A stretch of 64,000 nt of DNA from assembly GCA_903813345.2 (NCBI GenBank), contig CAIIXF020000008.1, positions 16,290,822 to 16,354,821 of the forward strand, written 5' to 3'. Below, piece by piece: positions 50,001-59,588 of this stretch; within the stretch, counting starts at the first letter, position 1, and every line of letters begins with the position of its first letter. Made by a program: the position numbers and the translations under genes. Source of the DNA: Owenia fusiformis. Its lineage: Eukaryota; Annelida; Polychaeta; Sabellida; Oweniidae. Under the pieces are notes generated by a model. It did no database searches and was not told the DNA's origin. It worked only from the letters and a program-made list of their open reading frames with translations.

Positions 50001-53000
50001 GGAGATTTTTTAGAAAGATACAAATGATAATAAGTTACTTTTATCTACCAAAAAGATAAAAAAATTTCTATTAAAAAGTTAGTTAGTGACTAGTTGTTCT
50101 ATAAAAACACTGAAATGAAAATTGTTTAAATTAACCTGTGAGAAACAAAGGCAATATTTTCTGTGAGTTCCTCCACCCTTCACCTTTGTGTTTAAAACCT
50201 CCTAACCTCAGTCCAAAATCAGTGAAGTCTACTATCAAGTTTTTGGTCACACATCCCCATTGTGCATTTCCTCACTCATTATAATAAAAGAGATAATGGT
50301 GGAGCAGAAGGGATTGACACAAGACAAAATCTGTGTTAAATTCTTCAATATAAAAGTTATCCATTTAGTCTTGCAATAAGCCTCTGACCCCCTCCCCCAT
50401 ATACATAATGGCCTGTTATTTTTAGGGGAGGGGGGGGCACCAGGGCTTGAAGCAAGGCTATATTCCTTTTAAAGAGTCAAAATGAACCCCACCTTCTCCA
50501 TAGTACTCACCTCCTAATAAATGAATAAAAAGTCAGAATTTTAAAACATTTTAGTCACTGAACAAGTACATATAATTTTCTATATATTCTAACCTCCTAC
50601 CAAGGACATGATCAAATTGTATGTAGCTATTACAAAAGGCACTGGGCTCTCGGGATTATATAAGGGTTTTGGTGAGATTTGAAACATCTAAATGAAACTA
50701 AGTGAAAAAAATTATATAAATCTTAAAAAATGAAGATCATGCAAAAAGTTAAAATAAATAAATGTATAATTTATTCACAACTAAATTGCATTTTGAGTGA
50801 TTTAACGCAAAGTGTAGGACTTTTGATTTTTGGAAATTTTTATCAAGACAATAGGCCACATGCAGTATATGTCTTTTCATTTTGACCATGTGTCCACCAA
50901 GCCCCTGTTTTTTCCCTGAAAGATCCCTATAGTACTCATGTATATGGAAATCAGACAATCTATAAAACAAGGCATTAACATGCAAAATGTCAAAACCTGC
51001 CATTTGATATAGACGCAGGCCAACGAACGCAGCTTCAGTCATCGAACACTGTTTAAGGCACCGAACACTTTCCCAAAAAAAGTTGGAGACTTGAACAATA
51101 TGTCACCACTTCTAGTGGTGACATAACAAACCAGCTAGCAAACTATACACATAGCTGATACCAGACTATCAGGTTTTGACAATACATTGTACTACTGACT
51201 TATATTTTATCAACCATTTATTTATTGATTAAATTAATCAGAAATGAAGTCTTGCATTAAACCCCTGCATTACCCCCTCAAATGCTCAAAAGTCTTGTCT
51301 AGTAGGGTGGATGGATCCATATACAGTAAAACCTGTCTAAGTGGAACACCTTTGGTACCTCTAAAAAGTGTTCCACTTGGGAAGTGTTCCACTTATAGAG
51401 GCTCATATAACATTTTTGGAACAGAATAACTTTGATTATGAGGCTGAAAAGGCCAATTTTCAAAATGAAAACAAATAAGGACCTAAAATTTTGTTTGTTC
51501 CCACAGGTGCACCAGATCTTGTTGGAGAAATAGATTGGGGGAGAGAAGAAGTTTGATTCAAGACTATCTGATTCAAGGAATAATTTTAAAGACTTCTTTT
51601 TTGAATAAGATGACCAATCAGTTATGACATCTTGAAGTATACTGTACATGTATTACACAGCATCAGCATAGCTGATCAAAGTGAATGTGCTCATGAACAT
51701 GTTTCATATATATCAAGATTCAGTTGAAAATACTACTATTGATTTATATCATTTAGATTTACAATGCGTGTCAAAAATGTCAGACAGTCTAGACACCTTC
51801 TATTCATGACATGTAGTGTTAACACTTTGAATCCTTCTAAATGGTTTTCCTGAAATAATCCGAGTGACTGCCATTGTATAGTGTTACTAATCATTGTGAT
51901 GTGGCAATAACAATAATGTGTGATATCGATTACGTAATTGTGTTGTTATATATGTTGTCATAGTAACTCACCTATTATCTGCTACAGAACAAGCGCTACA
52001 GTTGCAGCCACATTCCTAAAAACACATAATGAGAATATTAACAACAAAACATACATTACAAATGAAAAGTATTCCAGTAGAAGAAACTCATATGAGATTC
52101 ATATATAAAGTAAAGCAGTTGTGACTTATGCCTCAGTCACATTTGATCTGCAGCAATTATACGGCAGCCGTAGCTTCCCAAAATCGAGAGAAATATGCAG
52201 CATAAAATATAGGGATAAGCAGCATGATGTAGATTTTCTATATCCATTTTTGAAGCTACAGCTACAGTAGAGCAAATGTGACTAAGACTTTACACAAATA
52301 TTTGAAAATTGAGGGCACTAATCAGACCTCATGATACTGTGGTTTTGCCTACAGTATCATAGCTATGGCATGGGTATATGTAAGTGAACTCAGCAGAATG
52401 ATCAATGATGATCCTAAAATGCTCACCTTATGTTGTGGTCTAATTAGTTTAGCAAGGGAAAAGTTCAAGCAATTCATTTAGTACTTTGTGGCTTATCATT
52501 GTCACATACTATATCTTGAGTTTACCCCCCCCCCTAATGTAAATTTTGGAACTTGAAGTAAGTTTCAAGTGAGCTTAAATAAATGAATAAAATAGAACTA
52601 AGATTGGTCCAAAGTGATATGAAGTTGTTTTGAGAGGTACATTCTATTGCAGATAATACTGTATTGCATACTATGTTTATAACTCTTGAATTCAACATGT
52701 TCTGTAATATATTTAGAGATTATCACGGTCACTTTTGGGGTTATTAAGAATTCATGACAAACTCAAGAGAAATAATCTCAAAGATGATAATATTATGATA
52801 AACTGAAAAATTGAAGTTTTTTGATTTGAAAAAATAAAATGTAAATAGATGAATCAACATATTTACAAACCAGAACAACGGCAACGCCAAAGCGTAGCGA
52901 ATCCCATCGAACAGAAATGGCTGGCATTTTTACAAACAAAATATATAGCAAATATTGTAAAATAATATCCATAAGAAAGGCAACCATTTTCAAAATGGTT

Positions 53001-54669
53001 GCTCACTTGCCAAGTTGTCATCAGAAGTAATATGCTTTTAAGTAGCCACATATAAAATTTTAAAAAAATCGCACACACATACATGTAAATGCTCGCTCTA
53101 TTGCTTTTTGAAGTATAATAAAAAATGTAAAATAAAACACATAAAAATGGTGGCCATTTTTCGAAATGACCAACTACTCCCCAAAGTTTTATTAGACAAT
53201 GTGCCATGCTTAGAGTATTCACATATCAAATATGAACAAAATCGCTCCAATACTTTTCGAGTTATAGTAAAAAATGTAAAAATGACAGCCATTTTTTAAA
53301 ATGACAACCTACTATGCGAAGTGTCATGAGACAGTGTGCAAGGTTCATAAGTATTCACATACCAAATATGAACAAAATAGCTCCACTACTTTTCAAGTTA
53401 TAGTAAAAAACGTATAAAATGGTGGCCATTTTTAAAAATGGCTGCCTACTACCCAAAGTGTCATTAGACAGTGTGCCATGCTTATAGTATTCACAAATAA
53501 AATATGAACAAAATCGCTCTCCTACTTTTTGAGTTATAGTAAAAAATGTAAAATAACACACCTAAAAATGGCCACCTACTACCCAAAATGTCATTAGACA
53601 TTGGGCCATGCTTAAAGTATTCACATACCAAATATGAACAAAATCGCTACACTACTTTTTGACTTACAGTAAAAAATGTTAAATAACACACGTAAAAATG
53701 TAATTACTCAGATGCGAGTAGGTAGTTGCCAGTTTCGCCACCAGGTGGCTGATTCGGGGGAATTAACATGGCAGGGTATTACAAAATTCCCTTAAACTTG
53801 AATATGCATCAGTTTTAGTGGTTCACTTTTCATATAACCCTTATGTATCTGATAGTTATACAAATTAAAATATGTCCAGTAAAAGAAAATATTATCTGCC
53901 CAACACAGGAAAAGATATTTCACTTTTTGTGACCTAGAAATCACATTTTCAAAGAAAATTAAATTTTCAAAGTTGATAAACTCTTTTCAAAACCACATTT
54001 CTAAATGTAATTTTACATGTAGATTCCAAATATGACATCAGTTTGACTGAATTGTGGATTTTTAATGACGTAAATCAAGATTATTTCTACTCGCATCTGG
54101 GATATTAGACATTGTGCCATGCTTAAAGTATTCACATACCAAATATGAACAAAACCACTCCACTACTTTTCAAGTTACAGCAAAAATCATAAAATGACAT
54201 GCAAAGGCAGCCATTTTTCAAGATGGCTGCCATGTATTTCTTCTGTATTTACATTTCTAGCTTAATCAATGTCCTATATAACTTTTTTACATTTAAAACA
54301 TATTGCTATTACAGTTTTATATGCAGTACCTAGATTACTGTAAAATCGGCACTAAAATGGCCACCATTTTTAAATGAGCGGCCATTTTGAAAATCGGTTT
54401 CCGAGCAGAACTCCTACCCCCATTGGCTATATGTGTACAAAATATGAACAAAATCAGGCCAACGGTAATTGAGTAATTGCCCGGACAGACGGACGGATAG
54501 ATGGACGGACGGACGGAGGCGTTCCCTATATCCCTCCGAACTTCGTTCGATGGGATAATTAAATCTGAAGCATGCTTTAATTTTTATTTATTTATTTGTT
54601 TATTATAGCTGTACATACCTTGCAGGCCTGTGCCATTCTTGGAGGTACTAAGACAAAGCTACTACTCAT
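40594..54669 (-). CDS. TJAP1: TJAP1/BEGAIN-like coiled-coil protein, whole gene
   Basis: Six coding exons on the minus strand (54669-54619, 52015-51972, 46881-46717, 42932-42758, 41649-41566, 41001-40594) join with consistent phases and GT-AG sites into 308 residues. Residues 1-31 include a cysteine cluster (C16, C19, C21, C23, C26). About 33-147 is predicted coiled coil. 148-161, 'YRTDCNAAVQLLQC', with the preceding 'LIDAKVSICELEEEN', is the signature of the Pilt family (vertebrate TJAP1 and BEGAIN: 'YRLDCNLAVQLLKC'). Then 'LPLDLQERVKSHM' matches TJAP1 'LPCELQDMVRKHL'. The tail has a CQKC motif (260-263). TJAP1 sits at tight junctions and Golgi, BEGAIN at synapses. Vertebrate proteins are longer, with a proline-rich tail missing here. 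Orthology to one paralogue is not settled. Confidence 0.8.
41566..41649 (-). CDS. TJAP1: TJAP1-like gene, exon 5
   Basis: 84 bases, phase 0 to 0, 28 codons. The acceptor 'gtctgttttag' precedes 41649 and the donor 'gtaagt' follows 41566. It encodes the most diagnostic segment, 'EKYRTDCNAAVQLLQC', then 'KPSNFVAHRLNT', which aligns with TJAP1 'ERYRLDCNLAVQLLKC' and 'NKSHF..HK'. Confidence 0.9.
42043..42478 (+). mobile_element. MITE family M, complete copy
   Basis: A 436-bp element with terminal inverted repeats TAACCCAGATGCGAGTAG and CTACTCGCATTTGGGTAA. It lacks coding sequence and carries GCCACCTGGTGG at 42433-42444. It lies in an intron of the TJAP1-like gene. It is the best complete copy in the window; others are 29110-29526, 53703-54105 and 55916-56318. 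Confidence 0.9.
42758..42932 (-). CDS. TJAP1: TJAP1-like gene, exon 4
   Basis: 175 bases: the acceptor 'ttttattgcag' precedes 42932, one base completes Arg87, then 58 codons to the donor 'gtatgt'. It encodes 'LFEAYKTVQKVNQNLEEKLL' to 'SRLIDAKVSICELEEEN', heptad-like coiled coil matching TJAP1 'NSYTASQRTNQELEDKL' and 'LLDAKNTINKLEELN'. Confidence 0.9.
43185..43925 (+). repeat. Family B tandem-core element, old diverged copy
   Basis: Four to five degenerate units with 'ttcttgagcag', 'gttatcaaagattaca' and 'aaaatgatggccatttt' blocks, ending 'gagctattaccctgcaaatg', the counterpart of 'gagttattgccgggacag' at 33756. The GGAC tract is lost. It is intronic in the TJAP1-like gene and more decayed than 29.6-33.8 kb. 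Confidence 0.75.
44497..45710 (+). pseudogene. Broken coding-like segments of unknown origin
   Basis: Several open segments follow one another on the plus strand, antisense to the host gene's intron: 44497-44757 (includes 'PKLLDFWTPFFDTVDF'), 44998-45180, 45323-45514 (includes 'SDLLDPLLCWCAYYNVNY'), about 45513-45608 (includes 'GHNYFGSYPIILKN') and about 45623-45709. Their Trp, Pro, His and Cys content is higher than expected for chance ORFs in such AT-rich DNA, and stops or frame changes separate them. I do not recognise the protein. An old mobile or viral element remnant is possible, chance is not excluded. Confidence 0.35.
46717..46881 (-). CDS. TJAP1: TJAP1-like gene, exon 3
   Basis: 165 bases: the acceptor 'ttggtttgcag' precedes 46881, one base completes Ser32, 54 codons follow, and two bases are carried to exon 4 at donor 'gttagc'. 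It encodes 'LDLHHRIEELTQQLRTANSH' to 'VQDDLTKLRDRYD', a heptad-rich coiled coil that would mediate dimerisation, equivalent to TJAP1 'REELDKFKDKFRRL'. Confidence 0.9.
47280..47905 (-). repeat. 30-bp minisatellite in an intron
   Basis: About 15-16 nearly identical 30-bp units ('accagtgatttccaccaaac' plus 'tgaaaacata'), 47291-47760, followed by three longer degenerate units to 47905. Units vary at c/t in 'aa(c/t)tgaaaac' and at 'aaccagt/aacaagt'. Because 30 is a multiple of 3 and no unit contains a minus-strand stop, all three minus frames stay open. These are not proteins. There are no spacers, so it is not a CRISPR. Confidence 0.95.
47906..48706 (+). pseudogene. Second group of broken coding-like segments
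   Basis: Three plus-strand open segments: to 48097, 48087-48362 (includes 'SCNDIYVLLGRIPYNKSY'), and about 48464-48706 in a clean frame of about 80 codons to TGA (includes 'THARFSHNSSVQFRDNYK' and 'MEYFIECFYISNSRWK'). They lack a start codon and splice sites and do not match a family I know. They may belong with 44497-45710, though a host exon and a minisatellite lie between. Function unknown. Confidence 0.35.
48940..49023. repeat. Imperfect palindrome
   Basis: 'aatatagaccgaagagca' at 48940-48957 is mirrored as 'tgctctgaggtctatatt' at 49006-49023. The loop has 'ggtaccccgaaacaaccgaa'. It is a likely small foldback element. Confidence 0.65.
49024..51971 (-). other. Intron with dispersed repeat fragments
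   Basis: No exon found. 49733-49870 and 50971-51125 share 'aaggcattaacatgcaaaatgt', 'aaaaaaagttggagactt' and 'atgtcaccacttct', as do parts of 2590-2630 and 4030-4075. 51322-51410 looks like a Tigger/pogo-type end ('cagtaaaacctgtctaagtg' with 'gtgttccactt' repeats). Confidence 0.5.
51972..52015 (-). CDS. TJAP1: TJAP1-like gene, exon 2 (cysteine-rich)
   Basis: 44 bases: the acceptor 'gtgtttttag' precedes 52015, phase 0 in, 14 codons 'ECGCNCSACSVADN' plus two bases (AG) to the donor 'gtgagt'. Four cysteines here and one at the end of exon 1 form C-x2-C-x-C-x-C-x2-C, which could bind a metal or be lipid-modified. This short exon is supported by phase agreement with both neighbours. Confidence 0.8.
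52890..54562 (+). mobile_element. Family A tandem-core element (copy in duplication 1)
   Basis: Left end 'gcgaatcccatcgaac' near 52898 and right end 'gttcgatgggat' near 54545 are inverse to each other. Between them are about four 135-bp units, an inserted MITE (53703-54105), a unit remnant, 'tttaaatgagcggccatttt' and a GGAC/GGAT microsatellite at about 54483-54515. This order is shared with 13486-16436 (inverted) and with family B. Confidence 0.85.
53703..54105 (-). mobile_element. MITE family M in the family A element
   Basis: 'ttactcagatgcgagtag' at the left and 'ctactcgcatctggga' at the right. Sequence in between matches 42043-42478 in reverse. It interrupts a 135-bp family A unit. CCACCAGGTGGC lies at 53738-53749. 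Confidence 0.9.
54619..54669 (-). CDS. TJAP1: TJAP1-like gene, first coding exon (copy 1)
   Basis: ATG at 54669-54667, 17 codons 'MSSSFVLVPPRMAQACK', then the donor 'gtatgt' at 54618, phase 0, joining cleanly to exon 2. An identical exon lies at 56882-56832 because of the 2.2-kb duplication. This copy is nearest to exon 2. Upstream untranslated sequence is 'acaaccagcttgga'. A second in-frame ATG (Met12) could be an alternative start. Confidence 0.8.
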
Positions 54670-55104
54670 TCCAAGCTGGTTGTCACAGCTTCCGTGGCAA
54701 TATGTTGTCTATTTGTGATGTAGTAGAGAATGTGTAGGGAAAGAACTTTTTTCAGTGCATTATGTCCTGAAATTGAAAAAAAACATTTTGAAAATTAGCA
54801 AACTACAACAAAACACTTAAATTGCTGCATTCTTTTCATCTTGAGTAAATTGGTTCATGTTTGGTATTCATGTCACCTCCAGAAGTGGTTGGTGTTTGGA
54901 GTTTAATGTCTGTAACATTTTGCAATACCTTACAAGGTGATGATATTATCGTATGTTATTAAGAATTCATGACAAACTCAAGAGAAATAATCTCAAAGAT
55001 GATAATATTATGATAAACTGAAAAATTGAAGTTTTTTGATTTGAAAAAATAAAATGTAAATAGATGAATCAACATATTTACAAACCAGAACAACGGCAAC
55101 GCCA

Positions 55105-56775
55105 AAGCGTAGCGAATCCCATCGAACAGAAATGGCTGGCATTTTTACAAACAAAATATATAGCAAATATTGTAAAATAATATCCATAAGAAAGGCAACC
55201 ATTTTCAAAATGGTTGCTCACTTGCCAAGTTGTCATCAGAAGTAATATGCTTTTAAGTAGCCACATATAAAATTTTAAAAAAATCGCACACACATACATG
55301 TAAATGCTCGCTCTATTACTTTTTGAAGTATAATAAAAAATGTAAAATAAAACACATAAAAATGGTGGCCATTTTTCGAAATGACCAACTACTCCCCAAA
55401 GTTTTATTAGACAATGTGCCATGCTTAGAGTATTCACATATCAAATATGAACAAAATCGCTCCAATACTTTTCGAGTTATAGTAAAAAATGTAAAAATGA
55501 CAGCCATTTTTTAAAATGACAACCTACTATGCGAAGTGTCATGAGACAGTGTGCAAGGTTCATAAGTATTCACATACCAAATATGAACAAAATAGCTCCA
55601 CTACTTTTCAAGTTATAGTAAAAAACGTATAAAATGGTGGCCATTTTTAAAAATGGCTGCCTACTACCCAAAGTGTCATTAGACAGTGTGCCATGCTTAT
55701 AGTATTCACAAATAAAATATGAACAAAATCGCTCTCCTACTTTTTGAGTTATAGTAAAAAATGTAAAATAACACACCTAAAAATGGCCACCTACTACCCA
55801 AAATGTCATTAGACCATGCCATGCCTAAAGTATTCACATACCAAATATGAACAAAATCGCTACACTACTTTTTGACTTACAGTAAAAAATGTTAAATAAC
55901 ACACGTAAAAATGTAATTACTCAGATGCGAGTAGGTAGTTGCCAGTTTCGCCACCAGGTGGCTGATTCGGGGGAATTAACATGGCAGGGTATTACAAAAT
56001 TCCCTTAAACTTGAATATGCATCAGTTTTAGTGGTTCACTTTTCATATAACCCTTATGTATCTGATAGTTATACAAATTAAAATATGTCCAGTAAAAGAA
56101 AATATTATCTGCCCAACACAGGAAAAGATATTTCACTTTTTGTGACCTAGAAATCACATTTTCAAAGAAAATTAAATTTTCAAAGTTGATAAACTCTTTT
56201 CAAAACCACATTTCTAAATGTAATTTTACATGTAGATTCCAAATATGACATCAGTTTGACTGAATTGTGGATTTTTAATGACGTAAATCAAGATTATTTC
56301 TACTCGCATCTGGGATATTAGACATTGTGCCATGCTTAAAGTATTCACATACCAAATATGAACAAAACCACTCCACTACTTTTCAAGTTACAGCAAAAAT
56401 CATAAAATGACATGCAAAGGCAGCCATTTTTCAAGATGGCTGCCATGTATTTCTTCTGTATTTACATTTCTAGCTTAATCAATGTCCTATATAACTTTTT
56501 TACATTTAAAACATATTGCTATTACAGTTTTATATGCAGTACCTAGATTACTGTAAAATCGGCACTAAAATGGCCACCATTTTTAAATGAGCGGCCATTT
56601 TGAAAATCGGTTTCCGAGCAGAACTCCTACCCCCATTGGCTATATGTGTACAAAATATGAACAAAATCAGGCCAACGGTATTTGAGTAATTGCCCGGACA
56701 GACGGACGGATAGATGGACGGACGGACGGAGGCGTTCCCTATATCCCTCCGAACTTCGTTCGATGGGATAATTAA
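55105..56775 (+). mobile_element. Family A tandem-core element (copy in duplication 2)
   Basis: Same content as 52890-54562: short inverse ends, four 135-bp units, an inserted MITE and a GGAC tract. The differences are a few bases, for example 'ggtatttgagtaattgcccg' here against 'ggtaattgagtaattgcccg' in copy 1. Confidence 0.85.
55916..56318 (-). mobile_element. MITE family M (copy in duplication 2)
   Basis: Duplicate of the 53703-54105 MITE. CCACCAGGTGGC lies at 55951-55962. Confidence 0.9.
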
Positions 56776-56831
56776 ATCTGAAGCATGCTTTAATTTTTAT
56801 TTATTTATTTGTTTATTATAGCTGTACATAC

Positions 56832-56882
56832 CTTGCAGGCCTGTGCCATTCTTGGAGGTACTAAGACAAAGCTACTACTCAT
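56832..56882 (-). CDS. TJAP1: TJAP1-like gene, duplicated first coding exon (copy 2)
   Basis: Identical to 54619-54669 including ATG and the donor 'gtatgt'. Being further upstream, it could be the original or an alternative first exon. If an upstream untranslated exon spliced into both copies, the start would be duplicated in the mRNA, with the in-between 5' untranslated bases read or skipped. Which copy is used cannot be told from sequence alone. Confidence 0.6.
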
Positions 56883-57156
56883 TCCAAGCTGGTTGTCACA
56901 GCTTCCGTGGCAATATGTTGTCTATTTGTGATGTAGTAGAGAATGTGTAGGGAAAGAACTTTTTTCAGTGCATTATGTCCTGAAATTGAAAAAAAACATT
57001 TTGAAAATTAGCAAACTACAACAAAACACTTAAATTGCTGCATTCTTTTCATCTTGAGTAAATTGGTTCATGTTTGGTATTCATGTCACCTCCAGAAGTG
57101 GTTGGTGTTTGGAGTTTAATGTCTGTAACATTTTGCAATACCTTACAAGGTGATGA

Positions 57157-59217
57157 CATTTTTGTATCATAGTAAAAGTGCAATTCTGAGCAGCAAAGTA
57201 TGACTCGAAAACATATTTTATTTTATTAGTAGTTTCACTGCAAAATTATAATAACTCTAGCATAATATCATCACCTGCCATTTGTTACAGATTACACAGA
57301 TCACATGATTACAACTTCAGCATTTCTTGTTACTTAATTTAGCATGGTATTACAGTGCTTTCAGTAGGATTGTCCAAAAGTGCGTCCCTGGGCGGATTGA
57401 TTTTCCAAAATTGCGTCCCCCCTCAAAAAAGTGCGTCCGCATGAAAAAAGGTTCCCGGGAATTCAATGTCACATTTTTGCACTGAACGAAAAAAAATTGA
57501 TGAAACGTTTGCATCAGTTTTGTTATTTTTTGGCCCAGATCAGTGTTCTGCACACGTCTTGTAGGTCATTAAATGATGCAGATACCTTCATTTGAAAGAG
57601 GTTACTAATATTCAACCATTAAATACCGTTTTTCTTCGCGTATTTCAAAGCAATTTGCTATTGATTTTGATCGCTCAGAAAGTTTCATTAGGAGCAATCT
57701 CTGTGAGGTTCAATTCTTTGGTTCAGTTTCTTGCGCATGCGCAACAAATCCAGCAATTTGATTAGTCAAAATTATCAAGACGCATGCGCGATTAATAATC
57801 ACGGCCAATCATAGGACTCGTACCGATTACCGCTCAGAAATCAACTACTAGTGATTGTCCTATCACATACCTCATACTATATTGATCGGAAATCAACTTC
57901 CGGGAAAGAAAGTCCAAAAGATAATTCTATTTCTTTTAGAAATAGAATATCCTTCGTTTATTTAGCGGATTTTGACCAAATAAAAGACTGAAGGTAAGAT
58001 CTTTATCAATCCATTCATCCAGAGATGATTTTTTGATATGACCTGAACTGCGTCCAAGTGACCCCTCATTTTCATTGTTTGGGGTCCCTATAATAAAAAC
58101 CGGGTCCTCTCCATTATGGGACGGCGTTAATGAAAGCACAGTATTAAGAAGCAGGTACAAATTCCTATAATTTTGACTCTAATTACTAACCCTAAAGATG
58201 GTAACTCAATTTAGCGGGAAAGAAGGTAAAAATGACTGTTGCCTAACCTCCATGTTTTTTAACATAACAGTTAAGAACCGAAATTTGAAACCAAATATTT
58301 AATAAGATCATAGAGCAACAAACTTTTCACAAATCTTCTTAGTTGATTAATCCTGAATGATTAGTCCTAGCCCACTTCTGCAACTCAATGGGGGTTTCCA
58401 ATTTCTGTTAGCCAATAGCCAATAAGGTATTACCTGTATGTATAATGTCTATATCTAGCGTAGCCAAGGTGAGCTAGACCCTCGTTGGTTTTTAATATCC
58501 TTTGAGATATATTCCTCTGATTATCATAAGTTGTTAATTAATTGTATAACTTTTATTGGTTTCTAATCTAAATCATCAATGTTTGATTCAATGGTGCAAA
58601 ATCTTATCACGTAAGGGTTATCATTATGTTCTTCTTTTGCCATTATTGAACCAAGTTCATATTCTAATGGTGTTTTATCTGTATAACTTTCAGTGAAAGT
58701 TCTAATGGTTCTAATGGTGTTTTATATGTACATGTATAACTTTCTGTTCATTTTTCTGAGGAATCATTTATTTATTTCTGACTGGGTTATATAAGAATCT
58801 GAGTTGAATGGAAATGTTGCAGCATCACTTTTTAACAGGTGTGTCTATTATATTGATCTTATCTGTAATTACCAGGCTATCGTAAGCACTAGCTAGAGAT
58901 CCGACTTAGTCAAGTTTCTAGCTCAGTGTTTGTAAATGTTTAAATAGCACCTACAATTTGAAATATGTTTTGTTACACTGTCAAACTTATTGTATGTTCG
59001 TTTTATGACATAAGTTCCCATGCAATTAGCGAGGCATCACTTGTTTTGTCTGTGATAATATAAACTGAACTTGACACAATGATTCCTGATATTGCTAAAC
59101 TTGTGACCCAAATATAACCAAATAATGATTTATGCTGACTCTCTCAGGACCCTCTGCTATGTTCTACCGCTCGAGCCAAAGGCGTCAGCCACTACAACTT
59201 AGCTGTGGCAGCTACCC
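57157..59217. other. Putative promoter region and intergenic sequence
   Basis: No coding exon found. 57350-57560 has repeated 'gtgcgtcc' motifs. A possible minus-strand donor ('gtatgtgatag', complement near 57861-57871) would fit a 5' untranslated exon of the TJAP1-like gene. The stretch from 58200 to the LTR is AT-rich with no called gene. Confidence 0.35.
57731..57810. promoter_or_regulatory. NRF1 and CCAAT motif cluster
   Basis: A perfect palindrome TTGCGCATGCGCAA (57731-57744) contains the NRF1 consensus. A second site, CGCATGCGCG, lies at 57781-57790, and CCAATC at 57805-57810 is a CCAAT-box sequence. Such a cluster is typical of TATA-less metazoan promoters and lies about 0.9 kb upstream of the first coding exon copy 2. 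Direction is not determined, and it is inference that it drives the TJAP1-like gene. Confidence 0.4.
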
Positions 59218-59568
59218 TGTAATGTATATGGAACTAAAAGTTTTAAAGTTGATCAAAAGATGGCACTAGAGTATACTAAACTAGACTCAAAACTGAAAAG
59301 TGCAATCAGAGAAGCCAATTATGTTTTTGAAAAGAACAGTTAGTTCACAAAGAGAAGTCAAAGCATCCAGATGTAAATATTATGTGAAGATGTAAAATAA
59401 GAAATAAGAACATAACGTTATACAAATGATCCAAGAACCAAATAAGAGACCGAAATAAGCGACAACTGTCAGACCTAGCAACAGCATCAAAGGGGCCCCT
59501 CGTCATAACGTCCAGAACCCAAGATAGGTGCGACAAGGTAGTATAAACAAGATAATAACAACATTACA
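59218..59568 (+). mobile_element. 5' long terminal repeat of the Gmr1-like retrotransposon
   Basis: A 351-bp segment starting TGTAATG and ending CATTACA, perfect 7-bp inverted ends of TG...CA form, immediately followed by a TGG-starting primer binding site. The partner LTR would lie beyond the window, so identity between LTRs cannot be tested. AATAAG-like runs near 59396-59408 may serve polyadenylation. Confidence 0.6.
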
Positions 59569-59588
59569 TGGTGGCGGCAAACGACAAG
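59569..59588 (+). promoter_or_regulatory. Probable primer binding site
   Basis: TGGTGGCGGCAAACGAC begins directly after the LTR end. TGG is complementary to the tRNA CCA tail, and TGGTGGC-type sites are common in metazoan Ty3/gypsy elements. The tRNA used was not identified. Confidence 0.5.

Larger units (their letters stand above)
52741..54943. repeat. 2.2-kb tandem duplication, copy 1
   Basis: From 'ttattaagaattcatgacaa' at 52741 to 'tacaaggtgatga' at 54943, nearly identical to 54956-57156. It contains a family A element, a family M MITE and the first coding exon of the TJAP1-like gene. Between copies I noticed only a few differences, such as 'attgggccatgctt' against 'accatgccatgcct' near 53600/55813. 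Confidence 0.95.
54956..57156. repeat. 2.2-kb tandem duplication, copy 2
   Basis: Starts 'ttattaagaattc' at 54956, offset 2215 bases from copy 1 (2213 after a small gap), and ends at 'tacaaggtgatga' near 57156, where the sequences diverge. Near identity means either a very recent duplication or an assembly error (two haplotypes in tandem). It contains a family A element (55105-56775) and a MITE (55916-56318). Confidence 0.95.

Noticed and set aside
57350-58160. Short minus-strand ORFs near the putative promoter
   Set aside because: No splice or domain support; one has repetitive 'gtgcgtcc' content.
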